Positions 22,335-29,902 are shown, counted from the first letter of the stretch. The stretch is 29,902 nt of DNA from CAZGMC01 sp964526565 (GCA_964526565.1 CAZGMC010000051.1:1-29902); one strand, 5' to 3'. Notes: a model not told the origin generated them from the sequence alone. Numbers and translations are program-made.

Positions 22335-23989
22335 CACTCGCTGCCGGCGCCGCCGCGACCGGCGGCGTGCGCTTTCATGGCGTATTGGTCCTGGTCTGCC
22401 TGGCACTGTTCCTGCCGGGCCTGTTCACGATTCCGCCGATCGACCGCGACGAGGCCCGCTTCGCCCAGGCGACGCGGCAGATGCTGGACAGCGGCGACTT
22501 CGTCGACATCCGCTTCCAGGACGAACCGCGCCACCGCAAGCCGGTCGGCATCTACTGGCTGCAGGCCGCCAGCGTCGCCCTGTTCGCCGATGATCGCACC
22601 GACATCTGGGCCTACCGGCTGCCGTCGCTGGCCGGCGCGGTGCTGGCCGTGTTGCTGACCGCCTGGGCCGGACGGCGGCTGTTCGGCGAGGACACGGCGC
22701 TGATCGGTGCGGCCATGCTGGCGGCCTGCGTGCTGCTCGGCGTCGAGGCGCGGCTCGCCAAGACCGACGCGGTGCTGCTGGCCTGCATCGTCGCCGCCCA
22801 GGCGGTGCTGGCGCGGGCATACCTGGCGCCGGAGCGGGTCGGCCGGTGGGGCGAGCCGCTGGCGTTCTGGGCGGCACTCGGCGTCGGCATCCTGGTCAAG
22901 GGGCCGATCGCGCCGCTGGTGGTGGCGGCGACGGCGGTGGTGCTGGTCGCCGTCGAGCGGCGGGCGCGCTGGCTGCTGGCGCTGCGACCGGGGGTGGGGC
23001 TGGCCGTGGCGGCGGCGATCGTCGCGCCGTGGCTGGTGGCGATCGGGCTGGAAACCGGCGGGGCGTTCTTCGAATCCTCGGTTGGTGGCGACATGCTGGC
23101 CAAGGTGTTCGAGGGCCAGGAGAGCCACGGGGCGCCGCCCGGCTACTACCTGGTGACGTTCTGGGCGACGTTCTGGCCGTTCTCGCTGCTGGCGGTGCTG
23201 GCCGTGCCGTGGGTGTGGCGGCGGCGGCGCGACCCGGCGGTCAGGTTCTGCCTGGCCTGGATCGTGCCGACCTGGCTGGTGTTCGAGCTGGTCGCGACCA
23301 AGCTGCCACACTACGTGCTGCCGACCTTCCCGGCCATCGCCCTGCTGACCGCAGCGGCCCTGCGCGACGCGTCCATCGACGAGACGCTGCAGCGGCGGCG
23401 CTGGCTGGCCTTTGCCGCCGTGGCGGGATGGCTGGCGGTGACCCTGGCGCTGGGGCCGGGCGTGGCGTTGCTGCCGTGGCTGATGGGGGAGCCGGTCAGC
23501 GGCGCGGGTTTCGTTCTCGGGATCGGCGCCGCGGCCGTGGCCGTGGCGGCGCTGCGGCCGCTGTGGCGCCGCCGTACGACGGTGGCCGTGGCCGGGCTGA
23601 CGGCGGCGGCCCTGATGACGTACGTCGCGGCGTACGTGTACGTGTTCCCGCGGCTCGACCCGGTCTGGGTGAGCCGGCAGGCGGCCGAGGCCGTCGCCGC
23701 CGTGCGTCCGTGCCCCGACACGACGGTGGCCGCCGCCGGCTATGACGAACCCAGCCTGGTGTTCCTGCTGGGCACGGACACCCGGTTCGGCGACGGCGCC
23801 GGTGCGGCCCGTTTCCTGCTGGCCGATCCGTGTGCCCTGGCCCTGGTCGAACGCGATCAGATCCCGGCATTCCGGGACGCGCTGGCGGCAGCGGCGGCCG
23901 AGCCGGCGCCGCTGGGCGCGGTCGCGGGGTTCAATTATTCACGCGGCCGCGCAGTGGACTTGCAGCTCTATGGTCTGGCCGGCCGGTAG
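22331..23989 (+). CDS. GT39-type (ArnT/PMT-like) membrane glycosyltransferase
   Basis: A 552-residue polytopic protein of the GT-C fold. After the first helix it has IDRDEARFAQATRQML (near 37-52), the acidic loop motif that binds the lipid-phosphate sugar in ArnT/PMT enzymes, followed by DEPRHRKPVGIYWLQAAS. There are roughly ten to twelve hydrophobic helices to residue 440 (including ILVKGPIAPLVVAATAVV and WLVFELVATKLPHYVLPTFP, a conserved ArnT-like region), then a small periplasmic C-terminal domain. It would transfer a sugar from a polyprenyl-phosphate donor to lipid A, core or a similar lipid acceptor on the periplasmic face. It overlaps the LABN gene by 4 nt and the PAP2 gene by 20 nt. 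The sugar (for example galacturonic acid, aminoarabinose or mannose) cannot be read from the sequence. Confidence 0.9.
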   Translation: MTLAAGAAATGGVRFHGVLVLVCLALFLPGLFTIPPIDRDEARFAQATRQMLDSGDFVDIRFQDEPRHRKPVGIYWLQAASVALFADDRTDIWAYRLPSLAGAVLAVLLTAWAGRRLFGEDTALIGAAMLAACVLLGVEARLAKTDAVLLACIVAAQAVLARAYLAPERVGRWGEPLAFWAALGVGILVKGPIAPLVVAATAVVLVAVERRARWLLALRPGVGLAVAAAIVAPWLVAIGLETGGAFFESSVGGDMLAKVFEGQESHGAPPGYYLVTFWATFWPFSLLAVLAVPWVWRRRRDPAVRFCLAWIVPTWLVFELVATKLPHYVLPTFPAIALLTAAALRDASIDETLQRRRWLAFAAVAGWLAVTLALGPGVALLPWLMGEPVSGAGFVLGIGAAAVAVAALRPLWRRRTTVAVAGLTAAALMTYVAAYVYVFPRLDPVWVSRQAAEAVAAVRPCPDTTVAAAGYDEPSLVFLLGTDTRFGDGAGAARFLLADPCALALVERDQIPAFRDALAAAAAEPAPLGAVAGFNYSRGRAVDLQLYGLAGR

Positions 23990-24755
23990 GGCGGGCGCGG
24001 TGCCGGCTGCCGCCTGGGCCGGCCGGCTGCGCCGTCGTGCCCTGGCGGTGACCGCGACGCTGCTCGCGCTGAACGCGCTGTACATCTGGGTCGACCGGCC
24101 GCTGTCGGTGTGGCTGCGGGATGCGCCGGTCTGGCTGATCGACCTGTTCCAGGCGATCACCGTGGCCGGAAATTCGAAGTACACACTGGTGCCGCTGGCG
24201 ATGGTGCTGCCCATCCTGCTGGCGGCGCGCCATGGCCTGCGCGACGGGCCGGAGGCGGCGCGGTTCGGCTGGATGGCAGCGGCGACGGCGTTCCTGTTCG
24301 CGGCCGTGGCCCTGTCCGGCATTCTGGTCAACGTCATCAAGGTGCTGGTCGGCCGGTCGCGGCCGAAGCTGCTGATGGAGGAAGGCATCTACGGCTTTGA
24401 TCCGTTCAGCATCGGCTACGACTGGGCATCGTTCCCGTCGGGCCATGCCAACACGGTGGTTGCGCTGGCGCTCGCCGTGGGCTTGCTCATGCCGCGTTTG
24501 CGCTGGGTCCTGCTGGCGCCGGCGGCGGCGGTGGCGCTGAGCCGCGTCGTCATCAACAGCCATTTCCTGGGCGACGTGGCCGGCGGCGCGGCGCTGGCGG
24601 TGGTCACCACCGTGCTGCTGCGCGACTGGTTTGGCGACCACGGACTGGTATTCGTGCGCCGCAACGATGGACATGTCGTCCTGGCGCCGTCGGGGCGCCG
24701 GCTGGTCGCGCCCCTGGCGGGCCGGCGGCAGGAAGAAGAGGCAGGCGATGCCTGA
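23970..24755 (+). CDS. PAP2 family membrane phosphatase (LpxE/undecaprenyl-diphosphatase-like)
   Basis: Starting at ATG 23970, which overlaps the previous gene by 20 nt, the product has 261 residues. All three parts of the PAP2 phosphatase signature are visible: KVLVGRSRPKLL (motif 1, near 115-126), PSGHAN (motif 2, near 157) and SRVVINSHFLGDVAGG (motif 3, near 190-205). Between them lie about five or six membrane helices. An extra YGFDPFSIGYDWASF loop precedes motif 2. The active site faces the periplasm. In this operon the likely job is removal of a phosphate from lipid A (LpxE-like) or recycling of polyprenyl phosphate. A downstream start codon with a better ribosome-binding site was not seen. 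Confidence 0.88.
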   Translation: MVWPAGRAGAVPAAAWAGRLRRRALAVTATLLALNALYIWVDRPLSVWLRDAPVWLIDLFQAITVAGNSKYTLVPLAMVLPILLAARHGLRDGPEAARFGWMAAATAFLFAAVALSGILVNVIKVLVGRSRPKLLMEEGIYGFDPFSIGYDWASFPSGHANTVVALALAVGLLMPRLRWVLLAPAAAVALSRVVINSHFLGDVAGGAALAVVTTVLLRDWFGDHGLVFVRRNDGHVVLAPSGRRLVAPLAGRRQEEEAGDA

Positions 24756-25830
24756 GCTGACGGTCGTCATTCCGACCTTCAACGAAAGCGGCAACGTCGC
24801 CCCGCTGGTGGCGCGGCTGCACGACGTGCTGGCCGGGCTCGACTGGGAGGCGGTGTTCGTCGACGACGATTCGCCCGACGGCACGGCCGAGGCGGTGCGC
24901 ACGGTTGCCCAGCGCGACCCGCGCATCCGCTGCCTGCAGCGCGTCGGCCGGCGCGGCCTGTCCACCGCCGTGATCGAGGGCGCCCTGAGCAGCAGCGCTC
25001 CGTATGTCGCGGTCATGGACGCCGACCTGCAGCACGATGAGGCGCTGCTGCCCGACATGCTGAAAACGTTGAAGGCGGACGGGCTCGACGTCGTGATCGG
25101 CAGCCGGTACGTGACCGGCGGCGGCGTCGGCGACTGGGACGGCCGGCGCGTGGCGATCAGCGGCGCGGCGGGGCGGCTCAGCCGGCTGATCGTCAAGGCC
25201 GACCTGACCGACCCGATGAGCGGGTTTTTCATGATGCGCCGCGACGCGTTCGAGGCTGCGGTGCGCCGGCTGTCGGGGCAGGGCTTCAAGATCCTGCTCG
25301 ACCTGTTCGCCTCGTCGCCGCGGCCGCTGCGCTTCCGCGAGCTGCCCTACACCTTCCGGCTGCGCACCCACGGCGAGAGCAAGCTGGATGCGCTGGTCGC
25401 CTGGGAATACCTGATGCTGATCCTGGACAAGTGGGCCGGCCACGTGGTGCCCGTGCGGTTCCTGTTGTTCGCCGCGGTCGGCGGGTCCGGCGTGCTGGTG
25501 CATTTCGCCGCCCTGTGGGCGGCGCTGGGGCCGGGCGGCGTGGCATTCGCCTATGCCCAGACCATCGCCACCTTCGTGGCGATGACCAGCAATTTCGTGC
25601 TGAACAACCTGCTGACCTACCGCGACCGGCGGCTCAAGGGCTGGGGCTTCGTGCGCGGGCTGGTGTCGTTCTACGCGGTGTGCAGCGTCGGCGTGGTGGC
25701 AAACGTCGGTGTCGCCACGTTCGTCCATGAACGGGACACGGTGTGGTGGCTGGCCGGAGGCGCCGGCGCCGTCATCGGCGTGGTGTGGAACTACGCCGCC
25801 TCGGCGATCTTCACGTGGCGGGCGCGGTGA
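24748..25830 (+). CDS. GT2 polyprenyl-phosphate glycosyltransferase fused to GtrA domain
   Basis: The 360-residue product starts at ATG 24748 after GGAAGAAGAGG and overlaps the PAP2 stop by 8 nt. Residues 1-235 are a dolichyl-phosphate-mannose-synthase-like GT2 domain: TVVIPTFNESGNV, FVDDDSPDGT, MDADLQHDEALLPDML (DxD-type site), GSRYVTGGGVGDWDGRR, and DPMSGFFMMRRDAF. Residues about 245-360 are a GtrA domain with four helices (VRFLLFAAVGGSGVLVHFAA, TSNFVLNNLLTYRDRR, VVWNYAASAIFTWR). The enzyme is expected to make a polyprenyl-phosphate sugar on the cytoplasmic face, and the GtrA part may help translocate it. It is the last gene of the locus and would supply the donor used by the GT39 enzyme. 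Confidence 0.9.
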   Translation: MPELTVVIPTFNESGNVAPLVARLHDVLAGLDWEAVFVDDDSPDGTAEAVRTVAQRDPRIRCLQRVGRRGLSTAVIEGALSSSAPYVAVMDADLQHDEALLPDMLKTLKADGLDVVIGSRYVTGGGVGDWDGRRVAISGAAGRLSRLIVKADLTDPMSGFFMMRRDAFEAAVRRLSGQGFKILLDLFASSPRPLRFRELPYTFRLRTHGESKLDALVAWEYLMLILDKWAGHVVPVRFLLFAAVGGSGVLVHFAALWAALGPGGVAFAYAQTIATFVAMTSNFVLNNLLTYRDRRLKGWGFVRGLVSFYAVCSVGVVANVGVATFVHERDTVWWLAGGAGAVIGVVWNYAASAIFTWRAR

Positions 25831-25910
25831 GGGGCGGCGGCCAATGCGTCAGCCAATGCGGCGGGCGGCGCCGCGGGGCCGGGCCGGTCGCGCTGCCGCC
25901 GGGCCGCCGC

Positions 25911-26234
25911 TCAGTTCCAGACGGCCTGATAGTAGGTGTAGCGCCGGTCGGGCGACTGCACCGGCACCAGGTGCATGACCAGGCGGCCCAGCTTGTCGAG
26001 CTCGACCAGATAGCTGCCGGCGCTCAGCATCGGCTTCAGCGGCCCGCGGAACATCAGGGAGAACGGATCGCGGAACTCCCCCGGCCGGTCGCCGCGGTCG
26101 AGACCGGTCGCCTCCATCATGTCCAGCTCGAATGGGCCCTGGTTGGTCTGCACCTTGACCTTGGTCGTCACCGCCGGCTGGAAGTCCTTGCGCTCCAGCT
26201 GGCTCATCATCTTGTGCATGTCCTTGGAGATCAC
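25911..26234 (-). CDS. DUF6916-like small protein
   Basis: I start at GTG 26234 because AGGGAGGAG lies about 9-17 nt upstream and no ATG is closer to the conserved start. The 107-residue product contains LERKDFQPAVTTKVKV, FELDMMEATGL, DPFSLMFRGPLKPML, GSYLVELDKLGRLVMHLVPV and ends YYQAVWN. This order of short motifs resembles DUF6916 proteins, small beta-rich proteins of unknown function. It has no signal peptide or membrane segment. It is convergent with the lipid locus and divergent from the DUF3574 remnant. Confidence 0.7.
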   Translation of the reverse strand: MISKDMHKMMSQLERKDFQPAVTTKVKVQTNQGPFELDMMEATGLDRGDRPGEFRDPFSLMFRGPLKPMLSAGSYLVELDKLGRLVMHLVPVQSPDRRYTYYQAVWN

Positions 26235-26464
26235 GACCCGTTCTCCTCCCTGTCGGATCCGGCCCTGGAGCGGCCGATGGCAAACCCAAAAGCGACGATT
26301 CGGCAAGCAGTATATCGCATTCGAGACGACAAGGGGCAGGCTGCGCGTCAGCCGTGCAGCCGGTGCGGCCTGCGGCCCGAAATCGATCGCGACGCGATGA
26401 CATGCCGCTAGAGGACCGGTAAATCTGCTTTTCCCGAATGCACTGGCAGAGATGGGAACGCGCG

Positions 26465-26853
26465 ATGCGTGGACTCTTCGTGGTGGCGGTGCTGGCGCTG
26501 GGTTTGGCGACAGGGCCGGACGCACGGGGGCAGGCTTCCGGGCAGGTCCTCGTCGAACTGGTCTTCGGCCTGTCATCGCCCGACGGCGGCGTCAGCGAGC
26601 AGGAGTGGGCGGATTACGTTGCCGACGTGCTGGCCCGGCGGTGCCGGGCTTCACGGTCATGGACTGCCACGGCGGCTGGCAGCAGGACGGCCGGCTGATG
26701 CGCGAGGCGTGCAGGTACGTGCTGATCCTGATCGACCGGTCCGACACCGCCGCCCTGGCCGCGGCCGTTGCGGAGTACCGGCGGCGGTTCGACCAGCACT
26801 CGGTGCTCTGGCTGGAGCGATCGTGCCCGGAAAGCGCGTGCCGGTTCGAGTAG
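26465..26853 (+). pseudogene. DUF3574 family exported protein, single-base frameshift
   Basis: ATG 26465 begins a signal peptide (MRGLFVVAVLALGLATGPDA-RG) followed by VELVFGLSSPDGGVSEQEWA, the DUF3574 start. After DVLARR (near 26642) one G appears to be missing from a GGG run. In the next frame the family continues as VPGFTVMDCHGGWQQDGRLM, REACRYVLILI and EYRRRFDQHSVLWLERSCPE, and ends at TAG 26851-26853. With the base restored the protein would be 129 residues, normal for this family of unknown periplasmic proteins. As read, the product stops at 26698 without a conserved core. It may be a true lesion or an assembly error. It is followed after 6 nt by the DUF2442 gene. Confidence 0.78.
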
Positions 26854-26859
26854 GCGATC

Positions 26860-27147
26860 ATGTCTGTGGAGCACGATGCAAGGGCGCCGTGGCGCATCGC
26901 CCATGTCGAGTCACTGACCGGCTTCCGGCTTCGCGTGCTGTTCAGCGACGGTACCGAGGGCACGGTGGATCTCGCGGATTTCCTGCAGTCGCCCTCGGCG
27001 GGCGTGTTCGCCGCGTTGCGTGACGAAAGCCTGTTTCGGCAGGTGCGGGTCGAACTCGGAGCGGTCACCTGGCCTGGAGAGCTGGACTTGGCCCAGGATG
27101 CCATGTACCGGGCCATCAAGGAGCGAGGGACGTGGATCGTAGACTGA
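26860..27147 (+). CDS. DUF2442 domain protein
   Basis: A 95-residue protein with WRIAHVESLTGFRLRVLFSD, GTEGTVDLADFLQ and GVFAALRDESLFRQVRVELG, followed by AVTWPGELDLAQDAMY. This is the whole DUF2442 domain, with the characteristic closing W-P-x-ELDLA-x-D-x-(M/L)-Y. DUF2442 proteins are small, probably nucleic-acid or protein binding, and often paired with DUF4160 in toxin-antitoxin-like units; no DUF4160 partner is present here. The gene starts 6 nt after the DUF3574 remnant. Confidence 0.88.
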   Translation: MSVEHDARAPWRIAHVESLTGFRLRVLFSDGTEGTVDLADFLQSPSAGVFAALRDESLFRQVRVELGAVTWPGELDLAQDAMYRAIKERGTWIVD

Positions 27148-27367
27148 AGTCCTTTCGCCCTTCGTCCCGCGCCGACAGGATCTCTTCAACCGTCATTCTC
27201 GGGCGTCGCTGGCGGTCTGCCCACGTGCGGGCCATGATCTCGGGCAGGTCGCTGTGGCGACCGGCGGCAAGCGGGACGAGTTCGGCAATTGGTCTGCCGA
27301 TCGCGCCATCATGGTAGACTTGCCGAGCCACATTGCATGCCGCGGCGGCATCATGACATCGCATCAA
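27116..27367 (-). pseudogene. Antitoxin-like C-terminal remnant (Phd/YefM type)
   Basis: The minus frame encodes IGRPIAELVPLAAGRHSDLP, followed by EIMARTWADRQRRPRMTVEE and ILSARDEGRK. This resembles the C-terminal half of Phd/YefM antitoxins, which read RxGRPVAELVP and often end in a DEGR motif. The expected N-terminal DNA-binding half is not found upstream, where the frame reads MMRCHDAAAACNVARQVYHD without resemblance, and the tail runs 12 residues past the usual end, overlapping the DUF2442 gene by 32 nt. No toxin gene is next to it. It explains most of the gap between DUF2442 and the ATPase gene. Confidence 0.4.
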
Positions 27368-27393
27368 GCGGGCCTCGGCTCTGGACAGGCGCC

Positions 27394-28674
27394 ATGATCA
27401 CTGGGCTCAGACTCGTAAATTTCAAGAACTTTTCCGACGAGACTCTGTTCATGGGTCCGTTCACGGTCATTGTCGGGACGAACGCCAGCGGCAAGAGCAA
27501 CATCCGCGACGCCTTCCGGTTCCTTCACGGCATCGGACGGGGCTACACGCTGGCCGAGATCATGGGCGGTAAGTATGGCAGCGGCGGTCAGGTCGAGTGG
27601 GCGCAGCTCCGCGGCGCCGTCAATGAAATCATCCGGTTTGGCCAGTCCGCTCTGTCTCTTCAGGTTGACCTGAAGCTTGAAAACAGCAAAGCACGCTATG
27701 TTATCCAAGTCAGTGCCGATAATACGCAACGAAGCGGATTCCGTGTCACGAGAGAGGAGTTCGTTCTTGGATCGGAGACGATTTACACGAGTCATCCCGG
27801 TGGCACCGATCCTGTTCAGACTCAAGGCGATGAGACTCATCTGCTTCTCCGCATGGCGAAGACAGGACGGCAGAGGAAATACGGAAAGCAGATCGCGGTA
27901 AGGCCGGATCAACCGGCCCTGACCCAGATTCAGGAACACAAGCAGGTGGTCCGTGCACAAAGGGAACACGCCGAACGGCTGATCGACTTCCTTGCCAGCA
28001 TGCGCTTTCTGGACCTTGTCCCGGACCAGATGCGACAACCAGCCTTCCCCGGACAATCCGTTTTGGGCGACAACGGCGAGAACCTGCCGACAGTGCTGCA
28101 GGACATTTGCGCCGATCCGAAGCGCAAGACGGTGCTTACCGAATGGGTCCGTGACCTCACGCCGATGGATGTCGAAGATTTCGAGTTCCCGAGCGATCCT
28201 ATCACAGGTCTGATTCAACTCGTAATCCGTGAAACGGATGAAAAGAGGGTGTCCGCATATAGCGCTTCGGATGGCACGCTGCGATTCCTGGCGATGCTGG
28301 CAGCTCTGCTCGGCACGAACCCGGCACGACTTTATTTCTTCGAGGAGATCGATAACGGAATCCATCCGTCGCGGCTTCGACTTCTATTGGATCTGATTGA
28401 GGGACAGACGGCGAAGGGCAACACCCAGGTGGTGACCACGACCCATTCGCCTGACCTGCTCTCCATCATTGGCGATGATACATTCCGGTACACGTCCATC
28501 GTTTTCCGGTTGCCGGAGACTGCCGACGCAATCATCCGCCCCGTCACCGGGCTGCCGAATGCCGCGACTCTGCGCGGCTCGCAAGGATTAGGCCGGCTCC
28601 TCGCTTCGGGCTGGATGGAGGACGCACTCGTCTTCACCGAAGGCGACACCGATGGCAAGGAAAACGGCGAATGA
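27394..28674 (+). CDS. AAA/ABC-type ATPase (AAA_15/AAA_21, OLD-like), putative defence ATPase
   Basis: A 426-residue protein with GGACAGG upstream of ATG 27394. The N-terminus MITGLRLVNFKNFSDETLFM is the SMC/RecF-like start; Walker A is GTNASGKS at residues 28-35. SAYSASDGTLRFLAMLAALL (near 288-307) is the ABC-signature region, RLYFFEEIDNGIHP (near 315-328) contains Walker B with the catalytic Glu, and TTTHSPDLL (near 348) the switch His. This is the ATPase half of OLD-like systems, but without a fused TOPRIM nuclease; the downstream gene supplies a candidate. The two genes overlap by 4 nt (28671-28674). Base composition is visibly lower in GC than neighbours. The defence role is an inference from architecture and context. 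Confidence 0.87.
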   Translation: MITGLRLVNFKNFSDETLFMGPFTVIVGTNASGKSNIRDAFRFLHGIGRGYTLAEIMGGKYGSGGQVEWAQLRGAVNEIIRFGQSALSLQVDLKLENSKARYVIQVSADNTQRSGFRVTREEFVLGSETIYTSHPGGTDPVQTQGDETHLLLRMAKTGRQRKYGKQIAVRPDQPALTQIQEHKQVVRAQREHAERLIDFLASMRFLDLVPDQMRQPAFPGQSVLGDNGENLPTVLQDICADPKRKTVLTEWVRDLTPMDVEDFEFPSDPITGLIQLVIRETDEKRVSAYSASDGTLRFLAMLAALLGTNPARLYFFEEIDNGIHPSRLRLLLDLIEGQTAKGNTQVVTTTHSPDLLSIIGDDTFRYTSIVFRLPETADAIIRPVTGLPNAATLRGSQGLGRLLASGWMEDALVFTEGDTDGKENGE

Positions 28675-29240
28675 ATGTCCTCATAATCCCGGAGGATTTT
28701 CGCAAGGATCAGTATCTGCTGAAGCCGCTTTTTTCACGTCTCTTTCAAACCATCGGCCGGCCACGCGCACGCGTTCAGGTATGCCAGGATCCGCTGCTTG
28801 GCGGGATCGGCGAAGCACTGAAACACGAGCGCATCGCTGAAATCGTCGAGCGCTATCGCGGGATGACACAGATCTTCGTCTTGTGCGTTGATCGGGACGG
28901 ACTAACTCATCGGCGTCAAAAGCTCGACACGATCGAAACCCATTTCAGCGGCGACAAAGCCTTTCTTGCTGAAAACGCATGGGAGGAGATTGAGACATGG
29001 ATTCTGGCCGGCCTGGATCTACCCGAAGGGTGGCGATGGGGAGAGATCCGCGTTGAAGTGTCGGTGAAGGAGCGTTACTTCGATGTCCTGGCCAGGGAGC
29101 GGAGTGTTGCGGACGGTCCCGGCGGTGGTCGCAAGACGCTGGGTGACGAGGCGGCACGACGCATTGCTGATATTCGCCGGAAGTGTCCGGAGGACTTCGA
29201 CTCTCTGGCGAAGCGACTTGAGGCGGTCGTCACTTCCTGA
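28671..29240 (+). CDS. TOPRIM/DUF4276-like partner protein of the ATPase
   Basis: A 189-residue protein starting MNVLIIPEDFRKDQYLLKPL, translationally coupled to the ATPase gene through a 4-nt overlap. The N-terminal strand ends in an acidic PED that may stand for the TOPRIM Glu. IFVLCVDRDGLTHRR (near 65-79) supplies a DxD motif, and NAWEEIETWILAGLDLPEGW (near 103-122) resembles a segment conserved in DUF4276-like proteins. The C-terminal part (GGGRKTLGDEAARRIADIRR) is unassigned. It is a likely nuclease or effector activated by the ATPase, by analogy with ATPase/TOPRIM pairs such as PARIS (AriA with AriB). It is not clearly DUF4435 and I cannot name the exact family. Low GC like its partner. 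It ends 24 nt before the convergent RND gene. Confidence 0.7.
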   Translation: MNVLIIPEDFRKDQYLLKPLFSRLFQTIGRPRARVQVCQDPLLGGIGEALKHERIAEIVERYRGMTQIFVLCVDRDGLTHRRQKLDTIETHFSGDKAFLAENAWEEIETWILAGLDLPEGWRWGEIRVEVSVKERYFDVLARERSVADGPGGGRKTLGDEAARRIADIRRKCPEDFDSLAKRLEAVVTS

Positions 29241-29264
29241 GCAGAACGAGGCGACTTGGCATTT

Positions 29265-29902
29265 TCAGCCTCTGGGATCGATCCGGGAACGCATGGCGAT
29301 CTCGGGTTCGTCCGGTCCCCGCCCCGCGCCCCTCAGCCCGCGGCCCAGCCGGGCCAGGCCGCGGCGGGCGTCCTCCTCGATGCCCATCAGGGCGGGGACG
29401 ACGATCAGGACCAGGAAGGTCGTCACCATCAGGCCGAACACCAGGGTGATGGCCATCGGGATCAGGAACCGGGCCTGCAGGCTGGTCTCGAACAGCAGCG
29501 GCGTCAGGCCGCCGATCGTCGTCAACGAGGTCAGCAGCACCGCCCGGAAGCGCTCGCAGGTGCCGTCGACGATGGCCTCCAGGGTCGCCGCGCCCTCCTT
29601 CAGCCGCGCGTCGATGGCGCTGACCAGGATGATCGAGTCGTTGACCAGGATGCCCGACAGCCCGAGCAGCGCCACCATGCTGAGGATGGTCAGCGTATAG
29701 CCCAACAGCAGGTGGCCCAGCACGGCGCCGATGATCCCAAACGGGATGATCGACATGACCACCAGCGGCCGGGCATACGAGGCGAACACCCAGGCCAGGA
29801 TCACATAGATGGCGGTCAGGCCCAGGATGGCGCCGGTGCGCATGTCGGCGAAGGTTTCGGCCTGCTCCTCGGCGCGCCCGGCGAAGCGGTAGGCCACGCC
29901 AT
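29265..29902 (-). CDS. RND family efflux transporter (AcrB/MMPL-like), C-terminal part, truncated by window edge
   Basis: The frame is open to the right edge, so only the last 212 or so residues are visible. They contain the final membrane bundle of HAE-type RND transporters: TGAILGLTAIYVILAWVFAS, then RPLVVMSIIPFGIIGAVLGH, LTILSMVALLGLSGILVNDS, ERFRAVLLTSLTTIGGLTPL, and FLIPMAITLVFGLMVTTFLV. GLSGILVNDSIILV corresponds to the conserved transmembrane helix 11 region (GI-x-VNNAI in AcrB). The tail after the last helix is basic and Gly/Arg-rich. Such pumps use the proton gradient to export drugs, metals or solutes through a tripartite complex; the membrane-fusion partner would lie outside the window. 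Substrate is unknown. Confidence 0.88.
   Translation of the reverse strand, partial: GVAYRFAGRAEEQAETFADMRTGAILGLTAIYVILAWVFASYARPLVVMSIIPFGIIGAVLGHLLLGYTLTILSMVALLGLSGILVNDSIILVSAIDARLKEGAATLEAIVDGTCERFRAVLLTSLTTIGGLTPLLFETSLQARFLIPMAITLVFGLMVTTFLVLIVVPALMGIEEDARRGLARLGRGLRGAGRGPDEPEIAMRSRIDPRG

Noticed and set aside
10465..27323. Similar TAGACTTG(A)CCG strings near 10465-10477 (minus) and 27313-27323 (plus), upstream of the two candidate defence loci.
   Set aside because: It is one short match in a 30-kb window, and at the second site it lies within the antitoxin-like remnant. Too weak for a shared operator.

Overview
This window looks like chromosomal DNA from a very GC-rich alphaproteobacterium, most likely of the Rhodospirillales type. 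That placement is an inference from gene content: a BioY biotin transporter, a DUF6314 protein, a ycjX-ycjF pair, TRAP transporter remains, MCP-PilZ and EAL signalling proteins, and a LABN-containing lipid A locus. No rRNA, tRNA or CRISPR array is visible.

Layout. 1-2445: an edge-truncated DUF6314 gene carrying an in-frame 15-bp minisatellite, bioY, and a decayed TRAP transporter large subunit with one frameshift and one nonsense codon. 2524-5308: citramalate synthase cimA with a probable intrinsic terminator, then a chemoreceptor-PilZ gene that has lost most of its signalling hairpin. 5309-10865: a giant DUF4011-helicase-nuclease gene resembling the antiphage protein Hhe, followed by a stretch with a REP-like palindromic element. 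10866-16626: a DUF2270 membrane protein, an aldo/keto reductase, a frameshifted DUF29 gene, the overlapping ycjX-ycjF pair, and a membrane-anchored methyltransferase. 16930-19500: a PAS-EAL protein bracketed by two small paralogous proteins of no family I recognise. 19504-20345: a deleted IS6-type element and two broken antitoxin reading frames. 20439-25830: a PaaI-type thioesterase diverging from a tightly packed five-gene lipid-glycosylation locus (GT2, LABN protein, GT39-type transferase, PAP2 phosphatase, GT2-GtrA fusion). 25911-27367: DUF6916, a frameshifted DUF3574 gene, DUF2442 and an antitoxin-like remnant. 27394-29240: a lower-GC two-gene unit of an AAA/ABC-type ATPase and a TOPRIM-like protein. 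29265-29902: the C-terminal end of an RND efflux transporter.

How the parts relate. Two candidate defence loci (the Hhe-like gene and the ATPase/TOPRIM-like pair) lie among decayed genes, an IS remnant and toxin-antitoxin debris, as expected for a variable region. The lipid locus resembles in its parts the alphaproteobacterial pathway in which a polyprenyl-phosphate sugar is made by a GT2 enzyme, flipped, and transferred to lipid A or core by a GT39 enzyme while a PAP2 enzyme removes phosphate. The EAL locus is the best candidate for an undescribed module, because its two flanking small proteins are homologous to each other. Several coding regions differ from their family by one nucleotide or one in-frame deletion, so the region is either actively decaying or contains some assembly errors.
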